Shown here piece after piece: positions 45,359-54,733 of a DNA stretch of 64,000 nucleotides. This DNA comes from Gordonia polyisoprenivorans NBRC 16320 = JCM 10675. GTDB lineage: Bacteria; Actinomycetota; Actinomycetes; Mycobacteriales; Mycobacteriaceae. Position 1 is the stretch's first letter; each line of letters starts with the position of its first letter. The stretch is taken from positions 1 to 64,000 of the forward strand of contig NZ_BAEI01000039.1 in assembly GCF_000241325.1 (NCBI RefSeq). The letters are read 5' to 3'. Position numbers and translations under genes: made by a program. The notes beneath the pieces were generated by a model. It searched no databases. It was not told the origin of the DNA and was given only the letters and a program-made list of their open reading frames with translations.

Positions 45359-47902
45359 ATGTTCGAACGGTTCACCGACCGCGCTCGGCGGGTTGTCGTG
45401 CTCGCCCAAGAAGAGGCGCGGATGCTCAACCACAACTACATCGGCACCGAGCACATCCTGCTCGGCCTGATCCACGAGGGCGAAGGCGTCGCCGCCAAGG
45501 CCCTCGAATCGCTCGGCATCTCCCTGGAAGGGGTCCGCAGTCAGGTCGAGGAGATCATCGGTCAGGGCCAGCAGGCTCCGTCGGGGCACATCCCGTTCAC
45601 CCCGCGCGCCAAGAAGGTCCTCGAGCTCTCGCTGCGTGAGGCGCTGCAGCTCGGCCACAACTACATCGGCACCGAGCACATCCTGCTCGGCCTCATCCGC
45701 GAGGGTGAGGGCGTCGCCGCACAGGTGCTCGTCAAGCTGGGCGCCGACCTCAACCGGGTGCGCCAGCAGGTCATCCAGCTGCTGTCGGGTTACCAGGGCA
45801 AGGAGCCGCAGGAGGCCGGCACGGGTGGCCGGTCCAGCGAGTCCGGCACCCCGTCGACGTCGCTGGTCCTCGACCAGTTCGGCAGAAACCTGACCGCCGC
45901 GGCCGCCGAGGGCAAACTCGACCCCGTCATCGGCCGCGAGAAAGAGATCGAGCGGGTCATGCAGGTGCTGTCCCGCCGCACCAAGAACAACCCGGTGCTG
46001 ATCGGCGAGCCCGGCGTCGGCAAGACCGCCGTCGTCGAGGGCCTCGCGCAGGCGATCGTCAACGGCAAGGTGCCCGAGACGCTCAAGGACAAGCAGCTCT
46101 ACACCCTCGACCTCGGATCGCTGGTGGCGGGCAGCCGCTACCGCGGTGACTTCGAGGAACGCCTCAAGAAGGTCCTCAAGGAGATCAACACCCGCGGTGA
46201 CATCATCCTGTTCATCGACGAGCTGCACACGCTCGTCGGTGCCGGTGCCGCCGAGGGCGCGATCGACGCCGCCAGCATCCTCAAGCCGAAGCTGGCCCGC
46301 GGTGAGCTGCAGACCATCGGTGCCACCACCCTCGACGAGTACCGCAAGTACATCGAGAAGGACGCCGCACTCGAGCGCCGGTTCCAGCCGGTGCAGGTCG
46401 GCGAGCCGTCGGTGGAGCACACCATCGAGATCCTCAAGGGTCTGCGCGACCGCTACGAGAGCCACCACCGCGTGTCCATCACCGACGGTGCGCTCGTCGC
46501 CGCGGCCACCCTGGCCGACCGCTACATCAACGACCGGTTCCTGCCGGACAAGGCGATCGACCTCATCGACGAGGCCGGTGCGCGGATGCGCATCCGCCGG
46601 ATGACCGCACCGCCGGACCTGCGCGAGTTCGACGAGCGCATCGCCGACGCCCGCAAGGAGAAGGAAAGCGCCATCGACGCGCAGGACTTCGAGAAGGCCG
46701 CCGGCCTGCGGGACAAGGAGAAGCAACTCGTCGCCGAGCGTGCCGAGCGTGAAAAGCAATGGCGCAGTGGTGATCTGGACGTCGTGGCCGAGGTCGACGA
46801 CGAGCAGATCGCCGAGGTGCTGGGCAACTGGACCGGTATCCCGGTGTTCAAGCTCACCGAGGAGGAGACCACGCGTCTGCTCCGCATGGAGGACGAGCTG
46901 CACAAGCGGATCATCGGCCAGGAGGACGCGGTCAAGGCCGTCTCCAAGGCGATCCGTCGTACCCGCGCGGGTCTCAAGGACCCCAAGCGCCCGTCCGGCT
47001 CGTTCATCTTCGCCGGCCCGTCCGGTGTGGGTAAGACCGAGCTGTCCAAGGCGCTCGCGAACTTCCTGTTCGGCGAGGACGACGCCCTGATCCAGATCGA
47101 CATGGGCGAATTCCACGACCGCTTCACCGCGTCGCGCCTGTTCGGTGCCCCTCCCGGCTACGTCGGCTACGAAGAGGGCGGCCAGCTCACCGAGAAGGTG
47201 CGCCGCAAGCCGTTCTCGGTGGTCCTGTTCGACGAGATCGAGAAGGCCCACTCGGAGATCTACAACACCCTGTTGCAGGTTCTCGAGGACGGTCGTCTCA
47301 CCGACGGCCAGGGTCGCACGGTCGACTTCAAGAACACGGTGCTGATCTTCACCTCGAACCTCGGTACCGCCGACATCTCGAAGGCCGTGGGACTGGGCTT
47401 CAGCAAGGGTGACGACTCGAAGTCGAACTACGAGCGGATGAAGCTGAAGGTCAACGACGAGCTGAAGAAGCACTTCCGCCCGGAGTTCCTGAACCGTATC
47501 GACGACGTCATCGTCTTCCACCAGCTGACGAAGGACGAGATCATCCAGATGGTCGATCTGATGATCAATCGCGTCGAGACGCAGCTCAAGAACAAGGACA
47601 TGGCGATCGAGCTCACCGATCGGGCCAAGTCGTTGCTGGCCAAGCGCGGCTTCGACCCGGTGCTCGGCGCCCGGCCGCTGCGCCGCACGATCCAGCGCGA
47701 GATCGAGGATCAGTTGAGCGAGAAGATCCTGTTCAACGAACTGACCCCGGGACAGATCGTGCTGGTCGACGTCGACAACTGGGATGGCGAAGGTGAGGGC
47801 GAGGACGCCAAGTTCACCTTCACCGGCTCGGAGAAGCCGCGTGAGTTGCCCGACGCCCCGGTCGAGCTGAGCAAGGCAGGTGACGCCGGCAGCGAGAGCT
47901 GA
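45359..47902 (+). CDS. clpC: ATP-dependent Clp protease ATP-binding subunit ClpC
   Basis: The 847-residue AAA+ unfoldase feeds proteins to the ClpP protease. Order: two Clp-N repeats ([20 protein letters not shown] and a second with [16 protein letters not shown]), D1 with Walker A GEPGVGKT and Walker [11 protein letters not shown], a UVR/M-domain ([18 protein letters not shown]), and D2 with [14 protein letters not shown] and [11 protein letters not shown]. The C-terminus has the ClpP-binding loop LGF. GAGGGAGAA precedes the ATG. The upstream 290 bases, free of genes, hold its promoter. It is essential in mycobacteria. Confidence 0.97.
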   Translation: MFERFTDRARRVVVLAQEEARMLNHNYIGTEHILLGLIHEGEGVAAKALESLGISLEGVRSQVEEIIGQGQQAPSGHIPFTPRAKKVLELSLREALQLGHNYIGTEHILLGLIREGEGVAAQVLVKLGADLNRVRQQVIQLLSGYQGKEPQEAGTGGRSSESGTPSTSLVLDQFGRNLTAAAAEGKLDPVIGREKEIERVMQVLSRRTKNNPVLIGEPGVGKTAVVEGLAQAIVNGKVPETLKDKQLYTLDLGSLVAGSRYRGDFEERLKKVLKEINTRGDIILFIDELHTLVGAGAAEGAIDAASILKPKLARGELQTIGATTLDEYRKYIEKDAALERRFQPVQVGEPSVEHTIEILKGLRDRYESHHRVSITDGALVAAATLADRYINDRFLPDKAIDLIDEAGARMRIRRMTAPPDLREFDERIADARKEKESAIDAQDFEKAAGLRDKEKQLVAERAEREKQWRSGDLDVVAEVDDEQIAEVLGNWTGIPVFKLTEEETTRLLRMEDELHKRIIGQEDAVKAVSKAIRRTRAGLKDPKRPSGSFIFAGPSGVGKTELSKALANFLFGEDDALIQIDMGEFHDRFTASRLFGAPPGYVGYEEGGQLTEKVRRKPFSVVLFDEIEKAHSEIYNTLLQVLEDGRLTDGQGRTVDFKNTVLIFTSNLGTADISKAVGLGFSKGDDSKSNYERMKLKVNDELKKHFRPEFLNRIDDVIVFHQLTKDEIIQMVDLMINRVETQLKNKDMAIELTDRAKSLLAKRGFDPVLGARPLRRTIQREIEDQLSEKILFNELTPGQIVLVDVDNWDGEGEGEDAKFTFTGSEKPRELPDAPVELSKAGDAGSES

Positions 47903-47919
47903 TCGGCCCGACCGCGAAC

Positions 47920-47968
47920 ACCCACGACGCCCGTCGACTCCTTCTCTGGAGCGGCGGGCGTCGTGGGT
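47920..47968 (+). terminator. clpC terminator hairpin
   Basis: ACCCACGACGCCCG (47920-47933) pairs perfectly over 14 bases with CGGGCGTCGTGGGT (47955-47968), with a 21-base loop, 18 bases after the clpC stop. No long T-run follows. Confidence 0.75.
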
Positions 47969-48103
47969 TGTCGGCATCATCGCCGTCGGCTGTCGGCGCC
48001 GGGTCCGACCCCGGAGTGTGGGCATCATGAGGACACCGCCACAATGGTGACCGGCGCAACATCAGGTGCGCCGTCATATATCACCGAGTGGAGGCGTCAC
48101 ACC

Positions 48104-48970
48104 GTGAGCACCGAATCAGCAACGCAGGGCCTGGCCGAAGCGGCCCCCGAACCGGTCATCACGGTCACCCGGCACGACGAGATCGCCGTCATCACCCTGA
48201 ACCGCCCGGACCGGCTCAACGCGTTCACCTTCGAGATGGGTGAGCAGATCCAGGCGGCCTTCGACGAGACCGACGCCGACGACTCGGTGCGCGCGGTGGT
48301 CATCACCGGCGCCGGCCGGGCGTTCTGCGCCGGCGCCGACCTCGCCGGTGGCGCAACCACATTCGAGCTCGAGGAGAAGGAGCCCGGTGAGGTGCCGCCG
48401 GATTCCGGTGGCCGGCTGACGCTGCGGATCTTCGCCTCGCTCAAGCCCGTGGTGATGGCGATCAACGGCCCGTCCGCAGGCGTCGGCGTCACCATGACGC
48501 TGCCCGCCGATGCCCGCATCGCCTCGGAGAACGCCCGCTTCGGGTTCGTGTTCACCAAGCGCGGACTGGTGCCCGAGGCGGCGTCCACCTGGTTCCTGCC
48601 GCGCCTGGTCGGGCTGCCGACCGCGCTGCGCTGGACGTTGGGGGCGCAGATGGTCGGCGCCGCAGAGGCGCTCGAGGCCGGTCTGGTGCAGCAGGTCGTC
48701 GCTCCCGATGAGGTCCTCGACGCGGCGATCGCCGCCGCCAGGGAGATGACGTCGGGCACCGCGCCGGTATCGGTCGCGCTGACCCGGCAGTTGCTGTGGC
48801 GTATGGCCGGGGCGCCGAGCCCGCTCGACGCCCATCACGCGGACTCCGCGGCGATCTACGCGCGGGGTCGGATGCCCGACGTCGCCGAGGGGGTGACGTC
48901 GTTTCTGGAGAAGCGTGAACCGACCTTCACCGATTCGGTGGCGACCGATCTGCCCGAGATCTTCTCCTGA
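48104..48970 (+). CDS. crotonase / enoyl-CoA hydratase family protein
   Basis: The 288-residue protein has the crotonase core: IAVITLNRPDRLNAFTFEM, GAGRAFCAGADLAGG (oxyanion hole), VMAINGPSAGVGVTMTLPAD and GLVPEAASTWFLPRLVG. Crotonases carry two catalytic Glu; the second (in VPEA) is present, but the position of the first (Glu144 in rat) appears to be Thr in GVGVTM. It may therefore be an isomerase or other variant. The GTG start has GAGTGGAGG upstream. Confidence 0.85.
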   Translation: MSTESATQGLAEAAPEPVITVTRHDEIAVITLNRPDRLNAFTFEMGEQIQAAFDETDADDSVRAVVITGAGRAFCAGADLAGGATTFELEEKEPGEVPPDSGGRLTLRIFASLKPVVMAINGPSAGVGVTMTLPADARIASENARFGFVFTKRGLVPEAASTWFLPRLVGLPTALRWTLGAQMVGAAEALEAGLVQQVVAPDEVLDAAIAAAREMTSGTAPVSVALTRQLLWRMAGAPSPLDAHHADSAAIYARGRMPDVAEGVTSFLEKREPTFTDSVATDLPEIFS

Positions 48971-49065
48971 AATCGCCCGAAAGCGGCTTTTCTGCAGGCC
49001 ACGTGGGCAATTCAACACGGGGCGTTGACGCTTCCCGTCATCGCGGTGTGTGAAACTGTACGACG

Positions 49066-49995
49066 ATGTCTCGAGCACTTTTCGGCCGTGTCGCCACGGC
49101 CGTCGCCGCGTTGGTCGCCGCCGCCGTCGTCGTACTCCCCGGGAGTGCGAGCGTGCCGTCGGCGGCTGAGTCGACGACGGTGCAGACCGCCGCGCAGCGC
49201 CAGCCCGAGACCGCCCTCTCATCTGCCGCCGCGCCGCAGAAGTATGTGGCGTTGGGTAGCTCCTATGCCGCAGGCCCGGGCGGGCTGGACTCGATCGGCA
49301 ACCGGTGCCTGCGCACCATGGACAACTATCCGCACCAGGTCGCCCAGGCCATGAACATGAGCCTGGTCGACGCGACGTGTTCGGGGGCGACGACCGAGAA
49401 CATCCTGGACCGTCCGCAGCGGTTCGTGAAGCAACCCCAGATCGACGCCGTCACGCCCGGCACGGCATTGGTGACGATCACCACTGGCGGCAACGACATC
49501 GGGTACGTGCAGCGCCTGATCGCCATGGGCTGCAAGAACTCTGTCGCCGACCCGGTCAAGAACATCGCCGAGCGGGTGTGTGGACACGGCCGACCGATCT
49601 CTCCCGAACCCGGATTCGAACGGTATGCAGCCGTCGAGCAGAAAATGATCGAAACGGTGTTCGCCGTCCGGATGCGCGCCCCCGCGGCGCGGATCGTCCT
49701 CGTCGACTATCCACCGGTGGTGGTCGCAGGCGGCCCGATCTGCCCCAAACTCGCACTCACGCCGGAGGAGATCGAGTCGACCATCCGGGTATATGACGCG
49801 CTTGCCCAGGTGACCGCCGAAGCCGCGCAGATCTCGGGTGCCGAGCTCGTCACCACCGGTCCGCTCGGTGCCGAGCACACCGTGTGCTCACCCGACCCGT
49901 GGCTGCGCGGATTCGAGCTCCCGGTGCCGTATCACCCGAACGCCTCCGGCAAGGCCGGCGTCGCCCGCCTCATCGTCGACGCGCTGCGTCGGTGA
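49066..49995 (+). CDS. secreted SGNH/GDSL hydrolase
   Basis: A 309-residue precursor with an N-terminal signal (VATAVAALVAAAVVVLPGSA) and an SGNH esterase domain. Block I is YVALGSSYAAGPGGLD with the Ser, block III is TITTGGNDIGYV with Gly-Asn-Asp, and block V has Asp and His in PVPYHPNASGKAGVA. Several Cys (NRCLRT, ATCSGA, MGCKN, RVCGHG, PICPK, TVCSP) form likely disulfides. Such enzymes hydrolyse lipid or acetyl esters outside the cell. Its last codons and stop form the first unit of a repeat. Confidence 0.85.
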   Translation: MSRALFGRVATAVAALVAAAVVVLPGSASVPSAAESTTVQTAAQRQPETALSSAAAPQKYVALGSSYAAGPGGLDSIGNRCLRTMDNYPHQVAQAMNMSLVDATCSGATTENILDRPQRFVKQPQIDAVTPGTALVTITTGGNDIGYVQRLIAMGCKNSVADPVKNIAERVCGHGRPISPEPGFERYAAVEQKMIETVFAVRMRAPAARIVLVDYPPVVVAGGPICPKLALTPEEIESTIRVYDALAQVTAEAAQISGAELVTTGPLGAEHTVCSPDPWLRGFELPVPYHPNASGKAGVARLIVDALRR

Positions 49996-50050
49996 TGCGC
50001 TGCGCTGACGCGCTGCGTCGGTGATTCTTCGACGCGCTGCGTCGGCTGAT
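49978..50050. repeat. three copies of GACGCGCTGCGTCGG-type unit across a gene end
   Basis: GACGCGCTGCGTCGGTGAT occurs at 49978-49996 and 50007-50025, and GACGCGCTGCGTCGGCTGAT at 50031-50050. The first copy contains the SGNH stop codon; the last ends at the stop of the convergent acyltransferase. It looks like duplication of the end of the gene. Confidence 0.75.
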
Positions 50051-51528
50051 CACACCGCTTCTTCGACGTACTCCGCGTCGCGGTGGCGGATCTGGTGCCA
50101 GTAGACGATCGCCATCGAGAACACCAGGAAGGCGCCGGTCGCGGCGATCAGATTGCCCGCCCACCAGCCGAAGCCGAGGCGGACGATCAGGCCGACGATG
50201 ATGGCGGCGAGTCCGACGAGCGCGGACCGTCCGGCGTTCTGGGAACGCCAGTCGATGCGATTGCGTCCGGTGGTGATGAGGCTGATCGGGCTGCGGCGCA
50301 ACGTTTCCACCACGAACACGGTCAACACGACGGTGGCGAGGTAGGCCAGGATCACGCGCGGCAGGGCGTGGATGCGTTCGTCGGCGATCTGTGGCAGCAG
50401 TGCATAGATCGCGAGGACATGTGCGAGATAGATGGCGAAGGAGCGATCGGCGGCGGTCTTCATGAACCGGTCGGGGATCGAGCCGGGGTGGCGGCGTTCC
50501 TGCCAGAGCGTGCCGAGGCCGTACAGGATCACGATGATCGCGATGAATGCCCACATGTTGTGGAGCATGAAGACGTTGGTCGCCCGGAACAGGTCCTCGC
50601 CGCGGTCGACGATGTAGAGGTAGTAGAGCCAGGTCGCGATGATCACCACGACGCCGACACCGATGAGCTGCCAGCGCCACCGTTTGATGAAGGCCTGGAA
50701 TGCCTCGTAGTGCATGGCCGACACACAGCCCGCGAGGATGAAGAACTGGTAGGGGAAGATCGTCACCACCAGGTGGCTCCAGATCTCACCCTGGATACCC
50801 CAGGTGAAGAACGAGATGGGTGAGCGCACCATCGCGTACATCATCACCATCTGGAAGATGAAGCTCACCGCGAGCAGGTAGCGGTGAAAACCCCAGGTGC
50901 GCCGAAGAATCCACAGCATCAGTGGGAACACCAGATAGATCTGCATGCTCACCGACAGGAAGTACAGGTGGTAGGCGGCGTTTCCGGTGATGAGGTCGTA
51001 GACGATCGATTTCACCGAGCGCTCGGCGGCGTCGAGACTGTTCCACGCGTTGGCGATCGCGTCGACGCCACCGAAGTGATAGCGGACGTAGAACCAGTAG
51101 AACAGGCTCCACACGAGGAAGGGCAGGCCGATCAGTTTGTAACGTCGCTTCCAGAACGGAATCGCCTTGAGCTCGCGGTTGCGGTACTGGTAGCCGAGGA
51201 CGAAGCCGGTCAGGGCGAAGAAGCTGTAGCGGGTGTAGCGGAGGAAGACCTCGACGGCGCCTGCGGCCACACTGGTCGGGGCGGTGACGCTGAGCATCAC
51301 GTGGTCGAGGATCACCGCACCGAAGGTCACCAGTCGGACGAAGTCGATCTGGTAGAGGTGCTTGTCGCGTTTCGCGGGCTTGGCGGCCGGTTCGGCGCCG
51401 GAGTCCGTCGGGGTGACGTCGCCTGCGACGGGGTCGGGGACGGTCACCGGATCGGTCTCCGGACGTTTCGCGGACGCCGGGGTACCGGTCGATGGCTGTT
51501 CGGTAACGATCGGAAGACCTCCGTCCAA
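50050..51528 (-). CDS. acyltransferase-3 family membrane protein
   Basis: A membrane protein of about 490 residues with a disordered N-terminus followed by about 10 helices. The first is IDFVRLVTFGAVILDHVML with the conserved Arg and His of acyltransferase-3 (acetylation of surface sugars or lipids). Later signatures include RYSFFALTGFVLGYQYR and SFAIYLAHVLAIYALL. The start is not clear. TTG 51528 is given, but the best ribosome site, GGAGG near 51520, is followed at the right distance by ATC GTT, not a standard start. A GTG in DPVTVPD is another option. Confidence 0.82.
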   Translation of the reverse strand: MDGGLPIVTEQPSTGTPASAKRPETDPVTVPDPVAGDVTPTDSGAEPAAKPAKRDKHLYQIDFVRLVTFGAVILDHVMLSVTAPTSVAAGAVEVFLRYTRYSFFALTGFVLGYQYRNRELKAIPFWKRRYKLIGLPFLVWSLFYWFYVRYHFGGVDAIANAWNSLDAAERSVKSIVYDLITGNAAYHLYFLSVSMQIYLVFPLMLWILRRTWGFHRYLLAVSFIFQMVMMYAMVRSPISFFTWGIQGEIWSHLVVTIFPYQFFILAGCVSAMHYEAFQAFIKRWRWQLIGVGVVVIIATWLYYLYIVDRGEDLFRATNVFMLHNMWAFIAIIVILYGLGTLWQERRHPGSIPDRFMKTAADRSFAIYLAHVLAIYALLPQIADERIHALPRVILAYLATVVLTVFVVETLRRSPISLITTGRNRIDWRSQNAGRSALVGLAAIIVGLIVRLGFGWWAGNLIAATGAFLVFSMAIVYWHQIRHRDAEYVEEAV

Positions 51529-51676
51529 TTCTTCGCACGTCGCAGAGGGTGAGGCTACTCCCTGTTGCTGAAAGTTCCGAAGTCGGCCCGTGACGCCATC
51601 GGAGGCGTTCACACCGACCGCTCGGGGGCGCTGCGGATGCCGCGTGGTGGCCGATGTCACGTGCTTGGATGTCATC

Positions 51677-52735
51677 GTGGCACCAAAACCGCAGGAAGAC
51701 GGGGACCTCGATGCGGGTGTTTCCTCCGGAGGTGATGCCGCGGATCGAGCGGCGACACCCTCCCCGGTGGACGTGACATATCCCACTGTCGGCGGGGGAC
51801 GCAGTCGCCTCCGGTCGGTCGGCGCGGCGCTGCTGACCGTGGTGTCGGTGGTGCTGGTGGTGTTGACGCTGCTTGCGGGCTATCTGCGGTCCGATCTGCT
51901 CGACACCGACGGCTACGTGGCGATGGTGGCTCCGCTGGCATCCGACCCGGCGATCCGGGCCGAGGTCACCGATGCCCTCGTGACGGTGATCGACGATCAC
52001 GTCGACATCGCGGCACTGAGCGCCGAGGCGTTCTCGGCGCTGACGCCCGGCACCGGTACGCGAGCGGCGCAGGTGCTCTCACCGCTGATCGCGGCGCAAC
52101 TCCAGTCCTACCTCCACGACACGGTCGAGCGCTTCGTGTCCTCGTCGGCGTTCGCGACCGCGTGGACGACCGCCAATCGTGCCGCGCACGCCACCCTCGA
52201 TCGGCTTCTCGCCGGCGACACCGGAATCGTCGCGATCGATCTGGCCCCGATGGTTGCCCGGATCCGACAGCGATTGATCGACGACGGATTCACCGCCGCC
52301 GAGCAGATTCCGGCGATTCATCATCAGGTCGTCCTGTGGCAGTCCGACGCACTGCGCCGCGCTCAACGCGCGGTGTCCGCATTGAACACCGCGGCGCTGG
52401 TCCTGCCCTGGATGACCGCGCTGGCGATCATCGCGACGATCGGTGTCGCTGCTCCGACCCGCCGGTGGCGAGCGGTGATGGGGCTGGGCCTGGGCATCAC
52501 CACGGTGATGCTGCTGCTCGCCGTCGCATCGGTGGTGGCCCGCGGCCGGTATCTCGATGCCGTTCCCGCCGACGTCATCACGCCGGACGCGGCCCGCGCG
52601 GTGTTCGACACCGTGGTGGCACCACTGCGTACGCGCATCTGGGTGGTCGCCGTCGTCGGTGCCGTGCCCGCGGTGCTCGCCTTCGTCGCCGAGCGTCGCG
52701 GGTGGCCGTCAGGTCGTCGATTCCATCCGCGGTAG
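51677..52735 (+). CDS. membrane protein of unknown function
   Basis: A 352-residue protein starting at GTG 51677. One helix near 55-75 (GAALLTVVSVVLVVLTLLAGYL) is followed by a 170-residue extracytoplasmic domain with repeated amphipathic helices (RAEVTDALVTVIDDHVDI). Three helices follow toward the C-terminus (TAALVLPWMTALAIIATIG, GLGITTVMLLLAVASVV, WVVAVVGAVPAVLAF). This layout is common in Gordonia and mycobacterial membrane proteins with no known function. Its last 27 bases overlap the convergent MFS gene. Confidence 0.75.
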   Translation: MAPKPQEDGDLDAGVSSGGDAADRAATPSPVDVTYPTVGGGRSRLRSVGAALLTVVSVVLVVLTLLAGYLRSDLLDTDGYVAMVAPLASDPAIRAEVTDALVTVIDDHVDIAALSAEAFSALTPGTGTRAAQVLSPLIAAQLQSYLHDTVERFVSSSAFATAWTTANRAAHATLDRLLAGDTGIVAIDLAPMVARIRQRLIDDGFTAAEQIPAIHHQVVLWQSDALRRAQRAVSALNTAALVLPWMTALAIIATIGVAAPTRRWRAVMGLGLGITTVMLLLAVASVVARGRYLDAVPADVITPDAARAVFDTVVAPLRTRIWVVAVVGAVPAVLAFVAERRGWPSGRRFHPR

Positions 52736-53959
52736 GTGCGGCGCGCGGCGGCGATGGATGGCCAGGCCGATGGCCGCGGCGACGAAACACGAGGCAGCGC
52801 CGACGGCGAGGCCGGCCCGCGGCCCGGACGCCTCGCTGATCCACCCGATCAGCGGTCCGCCGATCGGCGTCGACCCCATGAACGCCACCGACCACAACGA
52901 CATCACCCGGCCACGCATCTGCGGGTCCGAATTCAGTTGCAGCGTCGCGTTTCCGGTCGACATGAACGACACGCTGAGCCAGCCGACGAAGAACAGGGCG
53001 ACGATCGCCATCCACAGGTGCGGGACCGCAGCGGTCACCGCGATGGTGATGCCGAACCCGATGGCGGCCAGGATCAACGTGCGCAAACCGGTGGTGCCAC
53101 GCGCGGCCACCAGCAGACCGCCGACGACCGCGCCCACCCCCATCGCCGCCGTCATGAAGCCGAAGGCCTGGGGGCCGCCGTGAAAGGCGTCCTTGGCGGC
53201 GGCAGGCAGCGACACCTGGAACTCGTAGGCGAGGGTGCCGACCAGCGCCATCATCGTCAGCGGAACCCACAGCACGGGGCGTCCGGCGACGTAGCGGAGT
53301 CCTTCGCGCAGTTGGCCTTTGCCGCGTTTGACCGGTGTCTCCTCGGCGATCTCGGCGGTCCGCATCATCAGCAGTGACACCACCACCGCGACGAAGCTGG
53401 CCGCGTTGATCGCGAAACACCAGCCCGCGCCGACCGCGGCGAGGACCAGACCGGCCACGGCCGGGCCGACCGCCCGCGCCGCGTTGACCATCACCGAGTT
53501 CAAGGTGACCGCATTGCGGATCCGGGATTCGCCGACGATCTGGTGGATGAACGCCTGGCGGGAGGGGTTCTCGAAGGCGTTGTTCAGTCCGAGCAGCACG
53601 GCGAGGACCCCGACCTGCCACACCTGCACCCAACCGCCGAAGGTGAGGATCGCCAGTGCCGCCGCCAGCAGCCCCATCACCGACTGCAGGATGATCATCA
53701 GCTTGCGACGATCCACGCGATCGGCGATCACCCCCGCGTACGGGCCGAGGACCAGGATCGGTACGGCCTGCAGCGCGACGATCACGCCGAGCACGGTCGA
53801 TGAATTGCTGAGGGTCAGGACCAGCCAGGCCTGGGCGGTGGCCTGCATCCAGGTACCGACCAGCGAGAGCGCCTGCCCACCGAAGTACAGGCGATAGTTG
53901 TGGATGTGCAGCGAGGCGAACATGCCCTCGCGCTCCTGCGCCATGTCACCCACAGTCAT
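52709..53959 (-). CDS. MFS transporter (EntS/MFS_3-like exporter)
   Basis: A 416-residue 12-helix transporter: NYRLYFGGQALSLVGTWMQA at TM1, VIADRVDRRKLMIILQ (motif A-like), and NPSRQAFIHQIVGE. This branch (MFS_3) includes enterobactin and drug exporters. ATG at 53959 with GGATGA upstream; a GTG at 53983 is an alternative. It is divergent from the GntR gene and overlaps the preceding membrane-protein gene by 27 bases at its 3' end. Substrate unknown. Confidence 0.85.
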   Translation of the reverse strand: MTVGDMAQEREGMFASLHIHNYRLYFGGQALSLVGTWMQATAQAWLVLTLSNSSTVLGVIVALQAVPILVLGPYAGVIADRVDRRKLMIILQSVMGLLAAALAILTFGGWVQVWQVGVLAVLLGLNNAFENPSRQAFIHQIVGESRIRNAVTLNSVMVNAARAVGPAVAGLVLAAVGAGWCFAINAASFVAVVVSLLMMRTAEIAEETPVKRGKGQLREGLRYVAGRPVLWVPLTMMALVGTLAYEFQVSLPAAAKDAFHGGPQAFGFMTAAMGVGAVVGGLLVAARGTTGLRTLILAAIGFGITIAVTAAVPHLWMAIVALFFVGWLSVSFMSTGNATLQLNSDPQMRGRVMSLWSVAFMGSTPIGGPLIGWISEASGPRAGLAVGAASCFVAAAIGLAIHRRRAPHLPRMESTT

Positions 53960-54040
53960 TTCATCCACTGTAGAACCCGCCACTGACCGCTTCCTGGGAG
54001 GTCAACCCGGGAGGTCGGCACAGGGCCAGGCCGCGACTGT

Positions 54041-54054
54041 ATTCTATATTCTAT
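54041..54054 (+). promoter_or_regulatory. ATTCTAT direct repeat at the GntR start
   Basis: ATTCTAT occurs twice in tandem (54041-54047, 54048-54054), and the second copy runs into the ATG start codon of the GntR gene. It is AT-rich in a GC-rich genome, so it may be an autoregulatory site, a -10-like element, or both. Confidence 0.4.
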
Positions 54055-54733
54055 GGTTGATCCTGCCGCTCCCGCTCCGGCGGCGCGACGCCGACGCCGT
54101 CCCCGGTTGTCCGACGAGGTCTCGGAGTACGTCCGCGAGCTCATCGTCTCCGGACAACTGCAACCCGGCGAGTTCATCCGCCCGGAAACCGTTGCCGATG
54201 AACTCGGGGTCTCGGCCACGCCCGCACGGGAGGGATTGCTGTCCTTGCAGAGCGAGGGGCTACTGCGGGTCGAACCGCGGCGCGGATTCGTCGTCGCACC
54301 CCTGAGCAGCACCGACATCGAGGACGTCTTCGCCGGGCAGGCCCTGCTGGCCGGCGAACTCGCCGCCCGCGCCACCACCCGTCTCGACGACGCGGACCTG
54401 GCCACTCTCGACCGTCTGCAGGTCGAACTCGAGGCGGCCGCCGACGCGGAGGACAACGACGAGGTCGAGCGGCTCAATCACGAATTCCACCGACTGATCT
54501 ATGCCGCGGCGGGATCGCCCAAGTTGTCGTGGATGATCAAGTCGTCGCTCAATTATGCTCCCCGACGGTTCTTTTCGTCGGTCGACGGCTGGCCGCAGGC
54601 ATCGGCCGACGATCATCGCGACATCATCGACGCCCTGCGCCGACGCGATGCGGCCGGCGCGCGGGCGGCGATGTCGGCGCACATCGGCAAGGCCGGGCGT
54701 CTGCTCGCCGAGCATCGGCGCGACTCACGCTGA
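54053..54733 (+). CDS. GntR-family regulator (FadR/FCD subfamily)
   Basis: The 226-residue protein has a GntR winged-helix domain (LSDEVSEYVRELIVSGQLQP, PETVADELGVSATPAREGLL) and a helical FCD ligand domain (VFAGQALLAGELAARATTRL, DALRRRDAAGARAAMSAHIG). FCD proteins bind small acids or acyl-CoA. It sits between the CitE-MaoC operon (convergent, 9-base overlap with the lyase gene) and the MFS gene. Inferred role: controls the CitE, MaoC and acyl-CoA ligase genes. Confidence 0.87.
   Translation: MVDPAAPAPAARRRRRPRLSDEVSEYVRELIVSGQLQPGEFIRPETVADELGVSATPAREGLLSLQSEGLLRVEPRRGFVVAPLSSTDIEDVFAGQALLAGELAARATTRLDDADLATLDRLQVELEAAADAEDNDEVERLNHEFHRLIYAAAGSPKLSWMIKSSLNYAPRRFFSSVDGWPQASADDHRDIIDALRRRDAAGARAAMSAHIGKAGRLLAEHRRDSR

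Noticed and set aside
45197..48028. A 943-codon open frame antisense to clpC
   Set aside because: clpC is a certain gene on the plus strand. In high-GC DNA the antisense frame opposite third positions stays open by composition; its translation has no family features.
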